NCBI RefSeq assembly: GCF_004151245.1
Contig: NZ_JUIW01000006.1
Coordinates: 124,001 to 188,000, forward strand
Direction of reading: 5' to 3'
DNA: 64,000 nucleotides
From: Flavobacterium beibuense
Lineage (GTDB): Bacteria > Bacteroidota > Bacteroidia > Flavobacteriales > Flavobacteriaceae
The notes under the pieces: generated by a model
Told to the model about the DNA's origin: nothing
Databases searched by the model: none
What the model saw: only the letters and a program-made list of their open reading frames with translations
Made by a program: the position numbers and the translations under genes
In this document: positions 50,237 through 60,067 of the stretch, one piece after another
Position numbering within the stretch: position 1 is the first letter of the stretch
Layout: each line of letters opens with the position of its first letter

Positions 50237-51106
50237 TTAGTTGTGTGCGGGTTCATAAATAAGCCTTAAAAAAGTGCTGAATCTTTCGTTTTCACGGTTT
50301 ATAGGAATGCCGGTTACAATACCTATAAGAATATTATCTGTAACACCTACACGCATTTGAGGCCTTACTGTCATGTCAAAATCATGTTTTTGGGCTTCCT
50401 TATTAAATTCAATACCAATAAAATTCCGCGTACCGGGTATCATATAATGCACGTTTGTATTGATTTGCCAAACGGTATGGGTATTGTTATCCTCAAAATG
50501 ATGAAACACCTGCGGGCCTGTATAGAGTAGTGTATGGAAATTTTGACCCCAGCGTTTTGCCGCAATAAAAAACGGATTATAAACATTGCCTGTAAACAGC
50601 GGAGAGCTGCTATACTGATTAAAATCGGTAAGTTCAAATTCCTGTATGTAACCAATAGCCATAGATGTCTTTAGTTTTTCGGAAACGAAAAAAGAGTATT
50701 GGGCTGCCATTTTCAGACTGTTTAATTTACTGCCTGGGGCATTGGTGTTGCCGTTTACAGGATAGTAAAATGAAAAAGGAAGTTCCACTTCAAGCCCCAA
50801 TCTGTTTACCGGGGCCCATTCATACTCTACAAGGGCGATATATTCATCATGGGTGTTTTTGTCGGTTAGCCCCATGCCTACATTCCATTCCCTTTCTCCT
50901 TTGCGGGCACCAAGATCCCTTATCAGGTCAATATACAAAGGCTCAGCATGCAATATTTTCACGGGTTGTGCATAATCCTGTACCTCTGCTATATAGAGGC
51001 TGTCGGCTATGTTATTGGGAATTTCATCATTGGTTTGGGCAAAGCCGTTAAGCGCTCCTAAACAGGTAAGTAAGGCAGCTGATCCTGCCTTTAATAAAGT
51101 ATTCAT
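50237..51106 (-). CDS. Outer-membrane beta-barrel-like protein (HAEPLYIDLIRDLGARKGE family)
   Basis: A 289-residue protein with a signal peptide (AALLTCLGALNGFAQ-T). The conserved start motif ILHAEPLYIDLIRDLGARKG is followed by alternating amphipathic strands that fit a barrel. Databases often give this family unrelated names; the true function is unknown. The small gene 86 bases upstream is a regular neighbour. Confidence 0.75.
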   Translation of the reverse strand: MNTLLKAGSAALLTCLGALNGFAQTNDEIPNNIADSLYIAEVQDYAQPVKILHAEPLYIDLIRDLGARKGEREWNVGMGLTDKNTHDEYIALVEYEWAPVNRLGLEVELPFSFYYPVNGNTNAPGSKLNSLKMAAQYSFFVSEKLKTSMAIGYIQEFELTDFNQYSSSPLFTGNVYNPFFIAAKRWGQNFHTLLYTGPQVFHHFEDNNTHTVWQINTNVHYMIPGTRNFIGIEFNKEAQKHDFDMTVRPQMRVGVTDNILIGIVTGIPINRENERFSTFLRLIYEPAHN

Positions 51107-51192
51107 TTTTAATTTATTAGCAATTAGACAAAAGCCTATGCCTCATGCCGTTTGACATAAGATAGGTTTAGATTGTTATATCTTGTAATAAA

Positions 51193-51570
51193 CTAAACTT
51201 CCGGAGGGGGGGAGGTTATTTCAAAAAAGGGAGTTTGTATGTCCTGCTCTTTGGCAGTAAGATTTTCCCTTTTTATAAAAATGTGGTTTTGTTTTTTTGA
51301 TACTGCACAAGGCTGACTCATAAAAAAATCAAGGCTTATCTTTTTTACCGAGTTGGAATCGGTATCGGTATCGTCATATTCTGCAACAGCATTATCAAAA
51401 CCCAGTAGTTTTTCTATAATAAGTTCCAGTAAGCTCTCCTGTTTGTTTATGGTAAGGTCTTCGTGAGTATTAGCGGCACCGGGTACATCTATACAGCAGT
51501 TTAGTATGTATAAGGACATAAATCCCCATATATACTTAATAAAAATGCTGTTTTTAAATGTGCAGTGCAT
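51193..51570 (-). CDS. Small exported protein paired with the barrel gene
   Basis: A 125-residue protein with a hydrophobic start (YIWGFMSLYILNCCIDVPG) and a Cys that could be lipidated, then a mostly acidic region with LLELIIEKLLGFDNAV, ending EITSPPPEV. I recognise it only as a companion of the HAEPLYID barrel family. Function unknown. Confidence 0.6.
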   Translation of the reverse strand: MHCTFKNSIFIKYIWGFMSLYILNCCIDVPGAANTHEDLTINKQESLLELIIEKLLGFDNAVAEYDDTDTDSNSVKKISLDFFMSQPCAVSKKQNHIFIKRENLTAKEQDIQTPFFEITSPPPEV

Positions 51571-51621
51571 TTTGCAAATATATCATAATAGGTTAAACAG
51601 TCATGTTAAATAAACAGGAAA

Positions 51622-51643
51622 GCCGGAGCTATACAGCTCCGGC
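51622..51643 (-). terminator. Terminator after lysA
   Basis: GCCGGAGCT / AGCTCCGGC is a perfect 9-bp stem with loop ATAC, 32 bases past the lysA stop. Confidence 0.75.
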
Positions 51644-51674
51644 CCTGAAACAATAACAAGTATATATAACCTAA

Positions 51675-52901
51675 CTAAACCGTAATAGGTTCGTCTTTAA
51701 AATCCATAACAACCTGGTTACGGATAATATCTTCAAAGGTTTCTCTTTGTCTTATTAAATGTCCTTTACCCTGGAACCAAAGTACTTCTGCCGGGCGTAC
51801 CCTTGAGTTGTAGTTTGATGCCATAGAGAAACAGTAAGCTCCCGAGTTTCTGAAACACAGTATATCTCCCTCGTTTATTTCAGCAATTTTTCTGTTGCTG
51901 GCAAAAGTATCAGTCTCGCAAATGTATCCTACAACCGAGTAGAAACGGTCTTTTCCTTTAGGATTGCTGATGTTTTCTATATGATGGTGAGAGCCATAGA
52001 ACATAGGGCGTATAAGGTGGTTAAAACCAGTGTCTATACCTGCAAATACGGTAGATGTGGTTTGTTTAACCACATTTACTTTTGCAAGAAAATAACCTGC
52101 CTCGCTTACAAGGAATTTACCCGGCTCAAAAGCAAGGGTAAGGTCGCGCCCATATTCTTCGCAAAAAGCATTAAATCTTTTGCTTAGTTTTTTACCCAGT
52201 TCCTCAACATTGGTCTGGATGTCATCTTTTTTATAAGGTACTTTAAATCCGCTTCCAAAGTCAACAAACTCCAGCTCTTTAAAATTTAGGGCGGCCTTAA
52301 ATAATATCTCGGCAGCATAAAGGAACACTTCGATATCCAGTATGTCCGACCCAGTATGCATATGGATACCGTTGATGTGCATTCCGGTATTTTCCACTAT
52401 TCGCAACAAATGTGGCATCTGATGGATAGAAATACCGAATTTGCTGTCTATATGCCCCACGGAAATATTACTATTGCCGCCCGCCATAACATGTGGATTT
52501 ATGCGGATACATACAGGGGTAGTAGGATGCTTTGCACCAAACTGTTCCAGTATTGAAAGATTGTCTATATTAATTTGTACGCCAAGTGCCGCTACTTCTT
52601 CAATTTCTTCCATAGATACACCGTTTGGTGTATAGATGATGCTTTCGGGCGTAAAGCCGGCCAATATACCGAGTTGCACTTCCTGTATGGAAACGGTATC
52701 CAGGCCGGAGCCCATTTGTTTAAGCAGTTTTAGTATTGATATGTTTGACAGCGCCTTACAAGCGTAGTTTATTCTTAAATTTTTTACCTTTGAAAAAGCA
52801 TTTTCAAGGCGGTAGTATTGTGATTGTATTTTAGCCGCATCATACACATATAAAGGGCTTCCAAACTCTTCGGCTAATCTTAATAATTCTTTTGCTTCCA
52901 T
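51675..52901 (-). CDS. lysA: Diaminopimelate decarboxylase
   Basis: A 408-residue fold III PLP enzyme. The PLP lysine is Lys49 in INYACKALSN. Further motifs are HMHTGSDILD, EFVDFGSGFKVPY, LAFEPGKFLVSEAGYFLAKV, then CETDTFASNRK and the substrate Tyr in RNSGAYCFSMASNYNSR. It makes lysine from meso-diaminopimelate in the cytoplasm. The length is typical. The gap 52902-53158 holds only the structure noted at 53057-53110. Confidence 0.95.
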   Translation of the reverse strand: MEAKELLRLAEEFGSPLYVYDAAKIQSQYYRLENAFSKVKNLRINYACKALSNISILKLLKQMGSGLDTVSIQEVQLGILAGFTPESIIYTPNGVSMEEIEEVAALGVQINIDNLSILEQFGAKHPTTPVCIRINPHVMAGGNSNISVGHIDSKFGISIHQMPHLLRIVENTGMHINGIHMHTGSDILDIEVFLYAAEILFKAALNFKELEFVDFGSGFKVPYKKDDIQTNVEELGKKLSKRFNAFCEEYGRDLTLAFEPGKFLVSEAGYFLAKVNVVKQTTSTVFAGIDTGFNHLIRPMFYGSHHHIENISNPKGKDRFYSVVGYICETDTFASNRKIAEINEGDILCFRNSGAYCFSMASNYNSRVRPAEVLWFQGKGHLIRQRETFEDIIRNQVVMDFKDEPITV

Positions 52902-53056
52902 TCTTTTTATAGATATACTTGTTTCGGGTACAAAATTATTTATGAATTATATACCAGACAATTAAATAAAGTATATTAACAAAATATAACAAAAAGTTAT
53001 AAATGTAACTTATATTTACAGCTACATCGATTTAAATAACTCAGGAAAACAAAAAA

Positions 53057-53110
53057 CCGGGCTATTCCTTTGGCTGCAGTGACGAAATAACGGCCTTAGG
53101 TTTTGCCCGG
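53057..53110 (-). terminator. Branched hairpin with T run after the lipocalin-like gene
   Basis: CCGGGC at one end and GCCCGG at the other close a 54-base element with inner pairing (GGCC/GGCTGC region). On the minus strand TTTTTTG follows. It probably ends the lipoprotein transcript; the long loop is unusual. Confidence 0.5.
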
Positions 53111-53158
53111 AACTGGGTAACAATTAAAATGTAATACGATTTATGTTAACCGCTCAAA

Positions 53159-53599
53159 TTAATTCTTTTTAAATGTAAGTAAGAAACCATCGGCTTCAGC
53201 CATGGAAAGTGTCATGTCGTTGCCTGTTATGGCCATACACCCAAAATTAGATGTTGTTTCTGCATCACCCGGCCCCTGTGCTTCAAATGATTCTGCACAG
53301 ATAGTAGTTATGTCATTAGGAACAAAATCGTAAGTGTATTCGCCTGTGCCAAGTCCGTCGTAAACATCGGCAGGGTTATTATTTACAACAACAATTGTTT
53401 CGTTTTGCGAATTAAATGTCCATGTAATAATACCTTCTTCAAAGTCGTGGTCAACTCCGCCAAATCCACCACTTACATTTATAAGTTTCCATGTCCCTTC
53501 AAACTCCTGATTTGAAGGCTGGTTGTTGTCGTCATCATTATTGCAGCTAAAGGCAACAGGGATGTACAGTAATAAAAGCATTAATTTTAAAGTTTTCAT
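53159..53599 (-). CDS. Lipocalin-like lipoprotein
   Basis: A 146-residue protein with a lipobox (LLYIPVAFSCNND), an Asp/Asn-rich linker and a lipocalin-like strand start FEGTWKLINVSGG, ending MTLSMAEADGFLLTFKKN. Membrane-anchored, probably at the outer membrane. Function unknown. Confidence 0.8.
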   Translation of the reverse strand: MKTLKLMLLLLYIPVAFSCNNDDDNNQPSNQEFEGTWKLINVSGGFGGVDHDFEEGIITWTFNSQNETIVVVNNNPADVYDGLGTGEYTYDFVPNDITTICAESFEAQGPGDAETTSNFGCMAITGNDMTLSMAEADGFLLTFKKN

Positions 53600-53708
53600 A
53601 GTTATGGTTTTTACAGTAAGATGCTTAAACCTGAAAACGGTTGCGTAAGGCTGTAGTATGAGTAGGAGAAAAAATTAAAAATACTTTCGGTCATTGGATT
53701 GAATTTTC

Positions 53709-53716
53709 TATTTTTG
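53709..53716 (+). promoter_or_regulatory. Possible -7 element of sucC
   Basis: TATTTTTG fits TAnnTTTG, 31 bases before the sucC start. No matching -33 TTG at the expected distance. Confidence 0.4.
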
Positions 53717-53747
53717 TTCCACTTTTAATAAGATAAATGCATTAATT

Positions 53748-54941
53748 ATGAATTTACACGAATATCAGGGAAAAGAAATACTGGCAAGTCACGGCGTACG
53801 TGTACAGCGCGGTATTGTTGCTAACAATGCTGTGGAGGCTGTTGCTGCCGCTAAAGAATTAACTGCCGAGACCGGTACACAGTGGTATGTGGTAAAAGCA
53901 CAGATACACGCAGGTGGCCGCGGTAAAGGTGGTGGTGTTAAGCTTGCAAAAAACCTTCAGCAGGTTGAAGAGATTGCAGGACAGATTATAGGTATGGATC
54001 TTATAACGCCTCAAACTCCTCCAACAGGTAAAAAAGTTCACAAAGTACTTATCGCTGAGGATGTTTACTACCCTGGTGAAAGTGAAGTTTCTGAGTTCTA
54101 TATGTCTGTTTTATTAAACAGAGGTAAAGGCCGTAACATGATTATGTATTCTACTGAAGGAGGTATGGATATCGAAGAGGTTGCAGAAAAAACTCCTCAC
54201 CTTATCTTTACTGAAGAAATTGATCCTGCAGTAGGTTTACAGGGCTTCCAGGCAAGAAGGATTGCATTTAACCTTGGCCTGTCTGGTAATGCTTTTAAAG
54301 AAATGGTGAAATTTGTTGACTCTCTTTATACTGCTTATGTACAAAGCGATTCTTCACTATTTGAAATTAACCCTGTATTAAAAACTTCTGACGATAAAAT
54401 CTTAGCAGTAGATGCTAAAGTTGTTCTTGATGACAACGCTCTTTACAGACAAAAGAAATATGCAGATATGCGTGACGTTCGTGAAGAGAACCCAATTGAG
54501 GTTGAGGCTAAAGAAGTAGGTCTTAATTATGTGGATCTTGACGGTACAGTAGGTTGTATGGTAAATGGTGCAGGTCTTGCAATGGCTACTATGGACCTTA
54601 TTAAGTATGCAGGTTTTGAGCCGGCTAACTTCCTTGACGTAGGTGGTACTGCAGATGCTAAGCGTGTTGAAACTGCTTTCCGTATTATCCTTCGTGATCC
54701 AAACGTAAAAGCTATCCTTATCAACATCTTTGGAGGTATCGTTCGTTGTGACCGTGTTGCTCAGGGTGTTGTAGATGCTTACAAAAACATGGGTGACTCT
54801 ATTAAAGTGCCTATCATTGTACGTTTACAGGGTACTAATGCAGATATCGCTAAAGAACTTATCGATAACTCAGGTATGCCAATCCTTTCTGCTACTCTGT
54901 TCCAGGAAGCTGCAGATCAGGTTAAAGCTGCTTTAAGCTAA
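53748..54941 (+). CDS. sucC: Succinyl-CoA ligase (ADP-forming) beta subunit
   Basis: A 397-residue TCA-cycle enzyme subunit. It starts MNLHEYQGKEILASHGVRVQ and has VVKAQIHAGGRGKGGGVKLA (ATP grasp), FEINPVLKT, and the CoA-binding and ligase region DVGGTADAKRVETAF, NIFGGIVRCDRVAQGVVDAY. It pairs with SucD, whose gene is not next to it here. Codon use is strongly biased, as for a highly expressed gene. A strong terminator follows. Confidence 0.96.
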   Translation: MNLHEYQGKEILASHGVRVQRGIVANNAVEAVAAAKELTAETGTQWYVVKAQIHAGGRGKGGGVKLAKNLQQVEEIAGQIIGMDLITPQTPPTGKKVHKVLIAEDVYYPGESEVSEFYMSVLLNRGKGRNMIMYSTEGGMDIEEVAEKTPHLIFTEEIDPAVGLQGFQARRIAFNLGLSGNAFKEMVKFVDSLYTAYVQSDSSLFEINPVLKTSDDKILAVDAKVVLDDNALYRQKKYADMRDVREENPIEVEAKEVGLNYVDLDGTVGCMVNGAGLAMATMDLIKYAGFEPANFLDVGGTADAKRVETAFRIILRDPNVKAILINIFGGIVRCDRVAQGVVDAYKNMGDSIKVPIIVRLQGTNADIAKELIDNSGMPILSATLFQEAADQVKAALS

Positions 54942-54964
54942 TAAAAATAAAATAGGTTATATAT

Positions 54965-54994
54965 AAAAAGCCCTCGCTGTTGCGAGGGCTTTTT
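54965..54994. terminator. Strong terminator after sucC
   Basis: AAAAAGCCCTCGC / GCGAGGGCTTTTT is a perfect 13-bp stem with loop TGTT and a T run, between convergent genes. Confidence 0.95.
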
Positions 54995-55016
54995 AGTTTT
55001 GTATGTAATGATGTGA

Positions 55017-55841
55017 TTATTTCTTCTTTTTAAGTTCCATAATCCTTTTTACTTCTTTAACCAATAGAGGGAAGGCAGGCTCGGTCATGTTATGGCCGTA
55101 ACCTTCCAGTTCATACAGTCGGGTATCTTTATGCCCTGCAATTTTCATCATACGTTCCAAATAAGCGTTTTCTTCATAACGGCCTAACATTTCCATTTCC
55201 CTGTCTCCTGTAATTAGCAAAAGGGGAGGAGCATCGGCCCTTACATGAAATAAAGGGGCATATTCGTCTACTATTGGCTGGGTATCTTTAATACCTTTTT
55301 CCTGTCTTATGGTAAAATGAGTAATACACTGCCCGCTAAAAGGTATAAGCCCCGCAATATTGTTAGCATCTATATTATGTTTGGCAAGGTATTTTTTATC
55401 AAGCCCTACCATACTGATAAGATATCCTCCGGCAGAATGCCCTGAAAGAAATATAGATGAGGTATCGCCGCCATATTTACTGATGTTATTAAACACCCAG
55501 GCTACTGCAGCTGCACTATCTTCTATATAAGCAGGTGCCTTTACGTTAGGGCTAAGCCTGTAGTTAACACCTACAACACAAAAGCCTTTGTTTTTAAGGT
55601 ATTCGGGAATTTCTTTGCTTCCCTGTGTAATTCCGCCACCGTGAAACCATACAATGGTAGCAAAGTTTTTGGTGTTTTTAGGGTAATAGATGTCCAATAC
55701 ACAACGCTCATTTATATAGGAGTCTGACTTATTAGTTGCCTGATCATAATACTGGATGTTTGTTTGGGTTACATACTCCGTTTGTGCCTTACTGATAGTT
55801 GCCGTAAGAACAAACAGAAAAAGGAAAAACTGTTTTTTCAT
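55017..55841 (-). CDS. Secreted alpha/beta hydrolase (esterase-like)
   Basis: About 274 residues from the ATG at 55841, preferred over the upstream codon at 55880 because it gives a clean signal peptide (KKQFFLFLFVLTATISKAQ-T). Motifs: oxyanion HGGGITQGS, nucleophile LSGHSAGGY and a late His in GYGHNMTEPA. It is a carboxylesterase-like enzyme acting outside the cytoplasm; the substrate is unknown. Confidence 0.85.
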   Translation of the reverse strand: MKKQFFLFLFVLTATISKAQTEYVTQTNIQYYDQATNKSDSYINERCVLDIYYPKNTKNFATIVWFHGGGITQGSKEIPEYLKNKGFCVVGVNYRLSPNVKAPAYIEDSAAAVAWVFNNISKYGGDTSSIFLSGHSAGGYLISMVGLDKKYLAKHNIDANNIAGLIPFSGQCITHFTIRQEKGIKDTQPIVDEYAPLFHVRADAPPLLLITGDREMEMLGRYEENAYLERMMKIAGHKDTRLYELEGYGHNMTEPAFPLLVKEVKRIMELKKKK

Positions 55842-55931
55842 TAAACTGGTATTAATTATTATTAAAGATGGGTATACCAAATATAAAAAATCCCGACGTA
55901 TAGCCGGGATTAAAAAGATATGTTTTTATAT

Positions 55932-58115
55932 TTATTTCATTACATTACAATGTGTAAGTTCTCCTAAAAAACTTAATACTTCCTCCACCGATTGTACCCT
56001 GTATTTAGCAGCAGTATTACCCGGGCCTACCTTAACAGTATGTTCATTGGTGCCGGTAAGCATTTCAAATAAATCTTCATCTGTCTTATCATCGCCAAAA
56101 GAAAGAACAAAGTCATAATCAGGATTTAGGATATTGTTCTTACAGGTGGTACCTTTGTGTGCCAAAAAGTGTTTTACTTCTATAACCTTATTACCGTCTA
56201 TAATTTGTGTAGGCATGTTATACAACTGGTTTTTAAGTAACGATAACAATTCCCTAGAAGCAAGGAAACCCTGTCTTTGTTCTACATTCCTGTAATGCCA
56301 GGCCACACCAAATTCTTTTATTTCCACAAAACTTTCGGCATTAGTATCTACATAATCATGCATTATTTCTATAACACGACCTTTCCATTCCGGAGTACCG
56401 TTTATTACCGATTCCCATTTATCACGTTTTATATATCCGCCATGTTCTGCAACAAGACCAATAGGGAGTTCGCCTAACCACTCTTCTAAAAATTCGTGAT
56501 TTCTGCCGCTAATTATCCATACGTCATTTTTCTCATCGCTTGCCAGTGTGTTTAGCAGTTTTATAAGTTTGTCATCGGGTACGGCCATTTCCGGCTTTGG
56601 CTGAAGGTTTACAAGAGTACCGTCAAAATCCAGAAGAATAAGCCTCTTTTTGGCCTTATCAAATTTTTCAAGAACTGTTTCTTTTGTTTTATCAGCCAGG
56701 GCTACAGGTTTTGTATCCCTACTGTGTATTTCCTCAGTCTCGTTAAGAAAATCGGTAGCCCATCTAAAAACATCATGCTTTTTAAGGTAGCGCTGCATTC
56801 TTTCTATACGTCGTTCCTGTTCTTCCTCGCTCATTGTAAGGGCGTAGTTAAGCTTAAGGGCAATCTGTTCGTCATCAAAGGGGTTAATAGTAAGCGATTC
56901 CTGAAGTTCTTTTGCTGCCCCTGCCATTACACTTAATATAAGGGCTCCTCTTAAATCTTTACGGGCAGCTATGTATTCTTTTGCTACAAGGTTCATACCG
57001 TCCCTTACAGGAGATATAAGTGCTGCATCGGCACTGGTATATAATGCTATTAATTTATCAAAATCTACCGACTGGTACTGATATACCACAGGCGACCATT
57101 TATAATTACCCAAGGTACCGTTTATACGGGCTATATTGAGTTCAATCATTTTTTTACGTTCCCCATATTTCCTAATCTCCTCACGGGAAGGTACAATCAC
57201 CAGCAGAAAAACAACCTTTTCTCTCCATTGGGGATAGTTTATTAAAAAGTTTTCAAAGGCATTAAGCCTGTTGGTTATTCCTTTTGTATAGTCAAGCCTG
57301 TCTACCGAGAAGATTATTTTTTTGTCTTCATATAAGTGCTTAATCTCCTCCCGCAGTTTTATTACCTCAGGTTTGTCATAAGCATTATTAAACTTGTCAA
57401 AATCGATACTGATAGGGAAGGAACCCACTCTTGTGCGGTGTGTATCCTGGCTAAAGATGAAGTTTTTATGCGAATGCCCCAGCATTTTCTCGACACACTC
57501 TGTAAAGTGAATGGCATTGTCCCAGGTATGGAATCCTACTAAATTACTACCCAATACACCTTCAAGCAAATAGCGCCTTACTTTATTTGGCAGCACCCTA
57601 AAGATTTCAAAATTTGGAAAAGGTATATGAAGGAAGTAGCCAATTTTTGCATCAGGATGTTTCTCCCTTATTATTTTGGCCAGCCCCATAAAATGATAAT
57701 CGTGTATCCAAACAATATCTCCGGGTTCATAAATACTGTTTACCTTTTCGGCGACAATTTCATTTGCTGCCTTATAAGCCTCAAACCCTTCATGATTATA
57801 TTCTATATAAGAAGGGAAATAGTGAAACAATGACCACAATACCGAATTACTGAATATATTATAGAAATTCCTGTTTAGTCTTTTTTCAAGATAAACGGGT
57901 TCAATATCAAAGTTACTCTCGTAATTGTTTTTATTGTTGTCCCAAAGCTCCTTGTCAAAATCGGCTACACCTACCCAGGTAAGGTTTTTTTTGCTCTTTT
58001 CAGAATAAGAAAGTATAGCTGTAGCAAGCCCTCCGGCACTTTGTGTAATTTTTACATTCTCCTTTTGCCTTTTGATAGATACAGGCAACCTGTAAGATAC
58101 AGTAATTATTTTCAT
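55932..58115 (-). CDS. Bifunctional trehalose-6-phosphate synthase/phosphatase
   Basis: 727 residues from the ATG at 58115 (MKIITVSYRLPVSI), chosen over the codon at 58175 because family members begin there. The GT20 synthase domain (about 1-470) has VWIHDYHFMGL, FLHIPFPNFEIFRVLP, VDRLDYTKGITNRLNAFE and RDGMNLVAKEYIA. The HAD phosphatase domain (about 490-725) has LLDFDGTLV and a late GDDKTDEDLFEML. Together they convert UDP-glucose and glucose-6-phosphate to trehalose, the usual osmoprotectant route. Confidence 0.95.
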   Translation of the reverse strand: MKIITVSYRLPVSIKRQKENVKITQSAGGLATAILSYSEKSKKNLTWVGVADFDKELWDNNKNNYESNFDIEPVYLEKRLNRNFYNIFSNSVLWSLFHYFPSYIEYNHEGFEAYKAANEIVAEKVNSIYEPGDIVWIHDYHFMGLAKIIREKHPDAKIGYFLHIPFPNFEIFRVLPNKVRRYLLEGVLGSNLVGFHTWDNAIHFTECVEKMLGHSHKNFIFSQDTHRTRVGSFPISIDFDKFNNAYDKPEVIKLREEIKHLYEDKKIIFSVDRLDYTKGITNRLNAFENFLINYPQWREKVVFLLVIVPSREEIRKYGERKKMIELNIARINGTLGNYKWSPVVYQYQSVDFDKLIALYTSADAALISPVRDGMNLVAKEYIAARKDLRGALILSVMAGAAKELQESLTINPFDDEQIALKLNYALTMSEEEQERRIERMQRYLKKHDVFRWATDFLNETEEIHSRDTKPVALADKTKETVLEKFDKAKKRLILLDFDGTLVNLQPKPEMAVPDDKLIKLLNTLASDEKNDVWIISGRNHEFLEEWLGELPIGLVAEHGGYIKRDKWESVINGTPEWKGRVIEIMHDYVDTNAESFVEIKEFGVAWHYRNVEQRQGFLASRELLSLLKNQLYNMPTQIIDGNKVIEVKHFLAHKGTTCKNNILNPDYDFVLSFGDDKTDEDLFEMLTGTNEHTVKVGPGNTAAKYRVQSVEEVLSFLGELTHCNVMK

Positions 58116-58303
58116 TATATAGCTGGCGTTTTGCCTGATGGAAGTAAAGTCCTGCCATGCAGGCGATTCATCCAAATTTACAAAACGATATCCGCTTAAA
58201 GGTTTAATATAATGTTACTTAACATATATTTATTAAACTTTTACGGGATTGATAAAATGAAAGAAAATAATTACGGAATTCTTAACTGAAATATAAGTCT
58301 TAT

Positions 58304-58756
58304 TTAAGAGTCTGATTTCTTGCCTGACTTAAACTTAAACTTCTCAACAACAGGAGCCGGTTTTTTAGCCTTAAAGTTCTTAGCGGGCTTTTTATCGTCT
58401 GCTTTAGCAGTTTTAGGTTTATTGCTCTTAGGCCTGTCAGTTTTAGGTTTATCCTGTTTAACAGCAGAGAAACTTTTTTTGTTATTCTTTACTGCAGTTT
58501 TGTTTTTAGCCAGTACTTCCTGTGGATTTTTAGGCTCTTCCTTAGTACCGCGAAGATGAATAATAAGTCCGTTTAAAAAATTGCGAAGCACCTGGTCACC
58601 ACAATCCATATAGTTAGGATGGTCGGCATTTCGGAAAAAAGCTCCCAATTCAGCTTTAGATACCCTAAAATCTACCAGTTCCATAATCTCTACAATCTGG
58701 TCATCACGAAGTTGAAGTGCTACCCTTAATTTTTTAAATACGTCGTTATTATTCAT
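58304..58756 (-). CDS. DUF1456 (YehS-like) protein
   Basis: 150 residues. Residues 1-75 are the DUF1456 helical unit (NNDVFKKLRVALQLRDDQIV, FRVSKAELGAFFRNADHPNY); the last 70 are a low-complexity Lys/Ala/Pro tail. The domain occurs duplicated in other bacteria; here only one copy precedes the tail. Function unknown; the basic tail may bind nucleic acid (inference). Confidence 0.85.
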   Translation of the reverse strand: MNNNDVFKKLRVALQLRDDQIVEIMELVDFRVSKAELGAFFRNADHPNYMDCGDQVLRNFLNGLIIHLRGTKEEPKNPQEVLAKNKTAVKNNKKSFSAVKQDKPKTDRPKSNKPKTAKADDKKPAKNFKAKKPAPVVEKFKFKSGKKSDS

Positions 58757-58810
58757 ATCTTATTTTTTGCAAAGGTATGGCAATGTGTTGATATAACAAT
58801 CTTTTTAGCC

Positions 58811-59614
58811 TCAATCATTAGCAGTAAGCCATAAATAAGCATCTTCAAACTCGTTAGTCCAAAGCGTTTCATTGTGTCTTCCGTTATGTACAATTTTTTT
58901 ACGGAACTGTTTTTTGTCTTTTATCTTGTGTTTTACCAGTTCTTCCATTCGCTCTAAATCGGTAATGGTTTCGCTGCTTTCATGGTCGCCTGCCATAAAG
59001 TATATCCTGGCATCTATAGTCTCGGTATTATGTACAAGATCATACATATCTTCGCTAAACCAAAACGAAGGGGAGAATACTCCTGCCTTACCAAATACTT
59101 TTGGATACTTAAGTATAGCATAAAAGGATATTAACCCACCCAGAGAACTGCCAAAAATAGTTGTATTGCTTCTGTCAGTAAGTGTATGGTAGTTTTTATC
59201 TACATAAGGCTTAAGGGTGTTTACCAAAAAGTCAAGATATTTATCACCATCACCTCCGCCGTATTTTTCGTTTGTGTAGGGGGTAAGCTCATTAATACGT
59301 TTATCGCCTCCGTTTTCTATTCCTATTACTATAGATTCGGCTTTTAGGCTGTCCAGTACTTCATCAATGCGCCATTCTCCTGCAAAGGACGTAAAACTGT
59401 CAAACAGGTTTTGACCGTCGTGCATGTATATTACGGGAAACTTTTTATCGGCTTCCTTATAATTAAAAGGGAGATATATCCATATTTTTCTTTCACCGAT
59501 AAGCTGTGGTGCATTGATAGTAAATGATGATACGTTTTGTGAAAAAGTATGGTCTTGAGATTTAGCTGTCATATACCATAAAGATAGGGCGATTAACAAA
59601 AAATTGCGAACCAT
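58811..59614 (-). CDS. Secreted esterase of the Fes/IroE-like alpha/beta hydrolase family
   Basis: A 267-residue protein with a short signal peptide and INAPQLIGERKIWIYLPFNY, VIYMHDGQNLFD, the nucleophile motif FGSSLGGLISFY and a late GRHNETLW with the catalytic His. This is the pattern of carbohydrate or siderophore esterases. The substrate is unknown. Confidence 0.88.
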   Translation of the reverse strand: MVRNFLLIALSLWYMTAKSQDHTFSQNVSSFTINAPQLIGERKIWIYLPFNYKEADKKFPVIYMHDGQNLFDSFTSFAGEWRIDEVLDSLKAESIVIGIENGGDKRINELTPYTNEKYGGGDGDKYLDFLVNTLKPYVDKNYHTLTDRSNTTIFGSSLGGLISFYAILKYPKVFGKAGVFSPSFWFSEDMYDLVHNTETIDARIYFMAGDHESSETITDLERMEELVKHKIKDKKQFRKKIVHNGRHNETLWTNEFEDAYLWLTAND

Positions 59615-59665
59615 AATTAAAAGTTTTGCAGTAAAAACAATATATTAGCTAAAAATACCACTTTC

Positions 59666-60067
59666 ATGAGCACTTACGAAGAAAAATTAAGCTTATTGTC
59701 AGAAATGATTGCGTTTGCAAGAATAGACGGGCAGATACACGAGCGCGAATACCAGTTTCTGGTTATAGTAGCTTCTCAGCTTAAGGTTGAAAAGAGTGTT
59801 TTTGAAAGCCTTTTTGAACATGAGGCCAAAAAGGTCGTAATTAAATCGGAACACCAGCGTATACTTCAGTTTTATCGATTAGCCCTTTTAATGCATGCCG
59901 ATGGGGTATTGCATGATAATGAGCAGGTTGCAATTCGCGAAATGGGAGTTAATATGGGGCTTAGCCCTTTTGCCATGAGAAGCGTGCTGCAGGAAATGCA
60001 GAAATCTCCAACCGGGCTTATTGATCCTGATGTTTTGCTGGCGCTTTTCAGGGCACAGCATAACTAA
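59666..60067 (+). CDS. TerB-family protein
   Basis: A 133-residue all-helical TerB-like protein: EEKLSLLSEMIAFARIDGQI, then LLMHADGVLHDNEQVAIREM with an Asp-rich metal-type turn in each half. TerB domains are linked to envelope stress and metal sensing; the role of this single-domain form is unknown. It converges on the mscS gene, overlapping by four bases. Confidence 0.85.
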   Translation: MSTYEEKLSLLSEMIAFARIDGQIHEREYQFLVIVASQLKVEKSVFESLFEHEAKKVVIKSEHQRILQFYRLALLMHADGVLHDNEQVAIREMGVNMGLSPFAMRSVLQEMQKSPTGLIDPDVLLALFRAQHN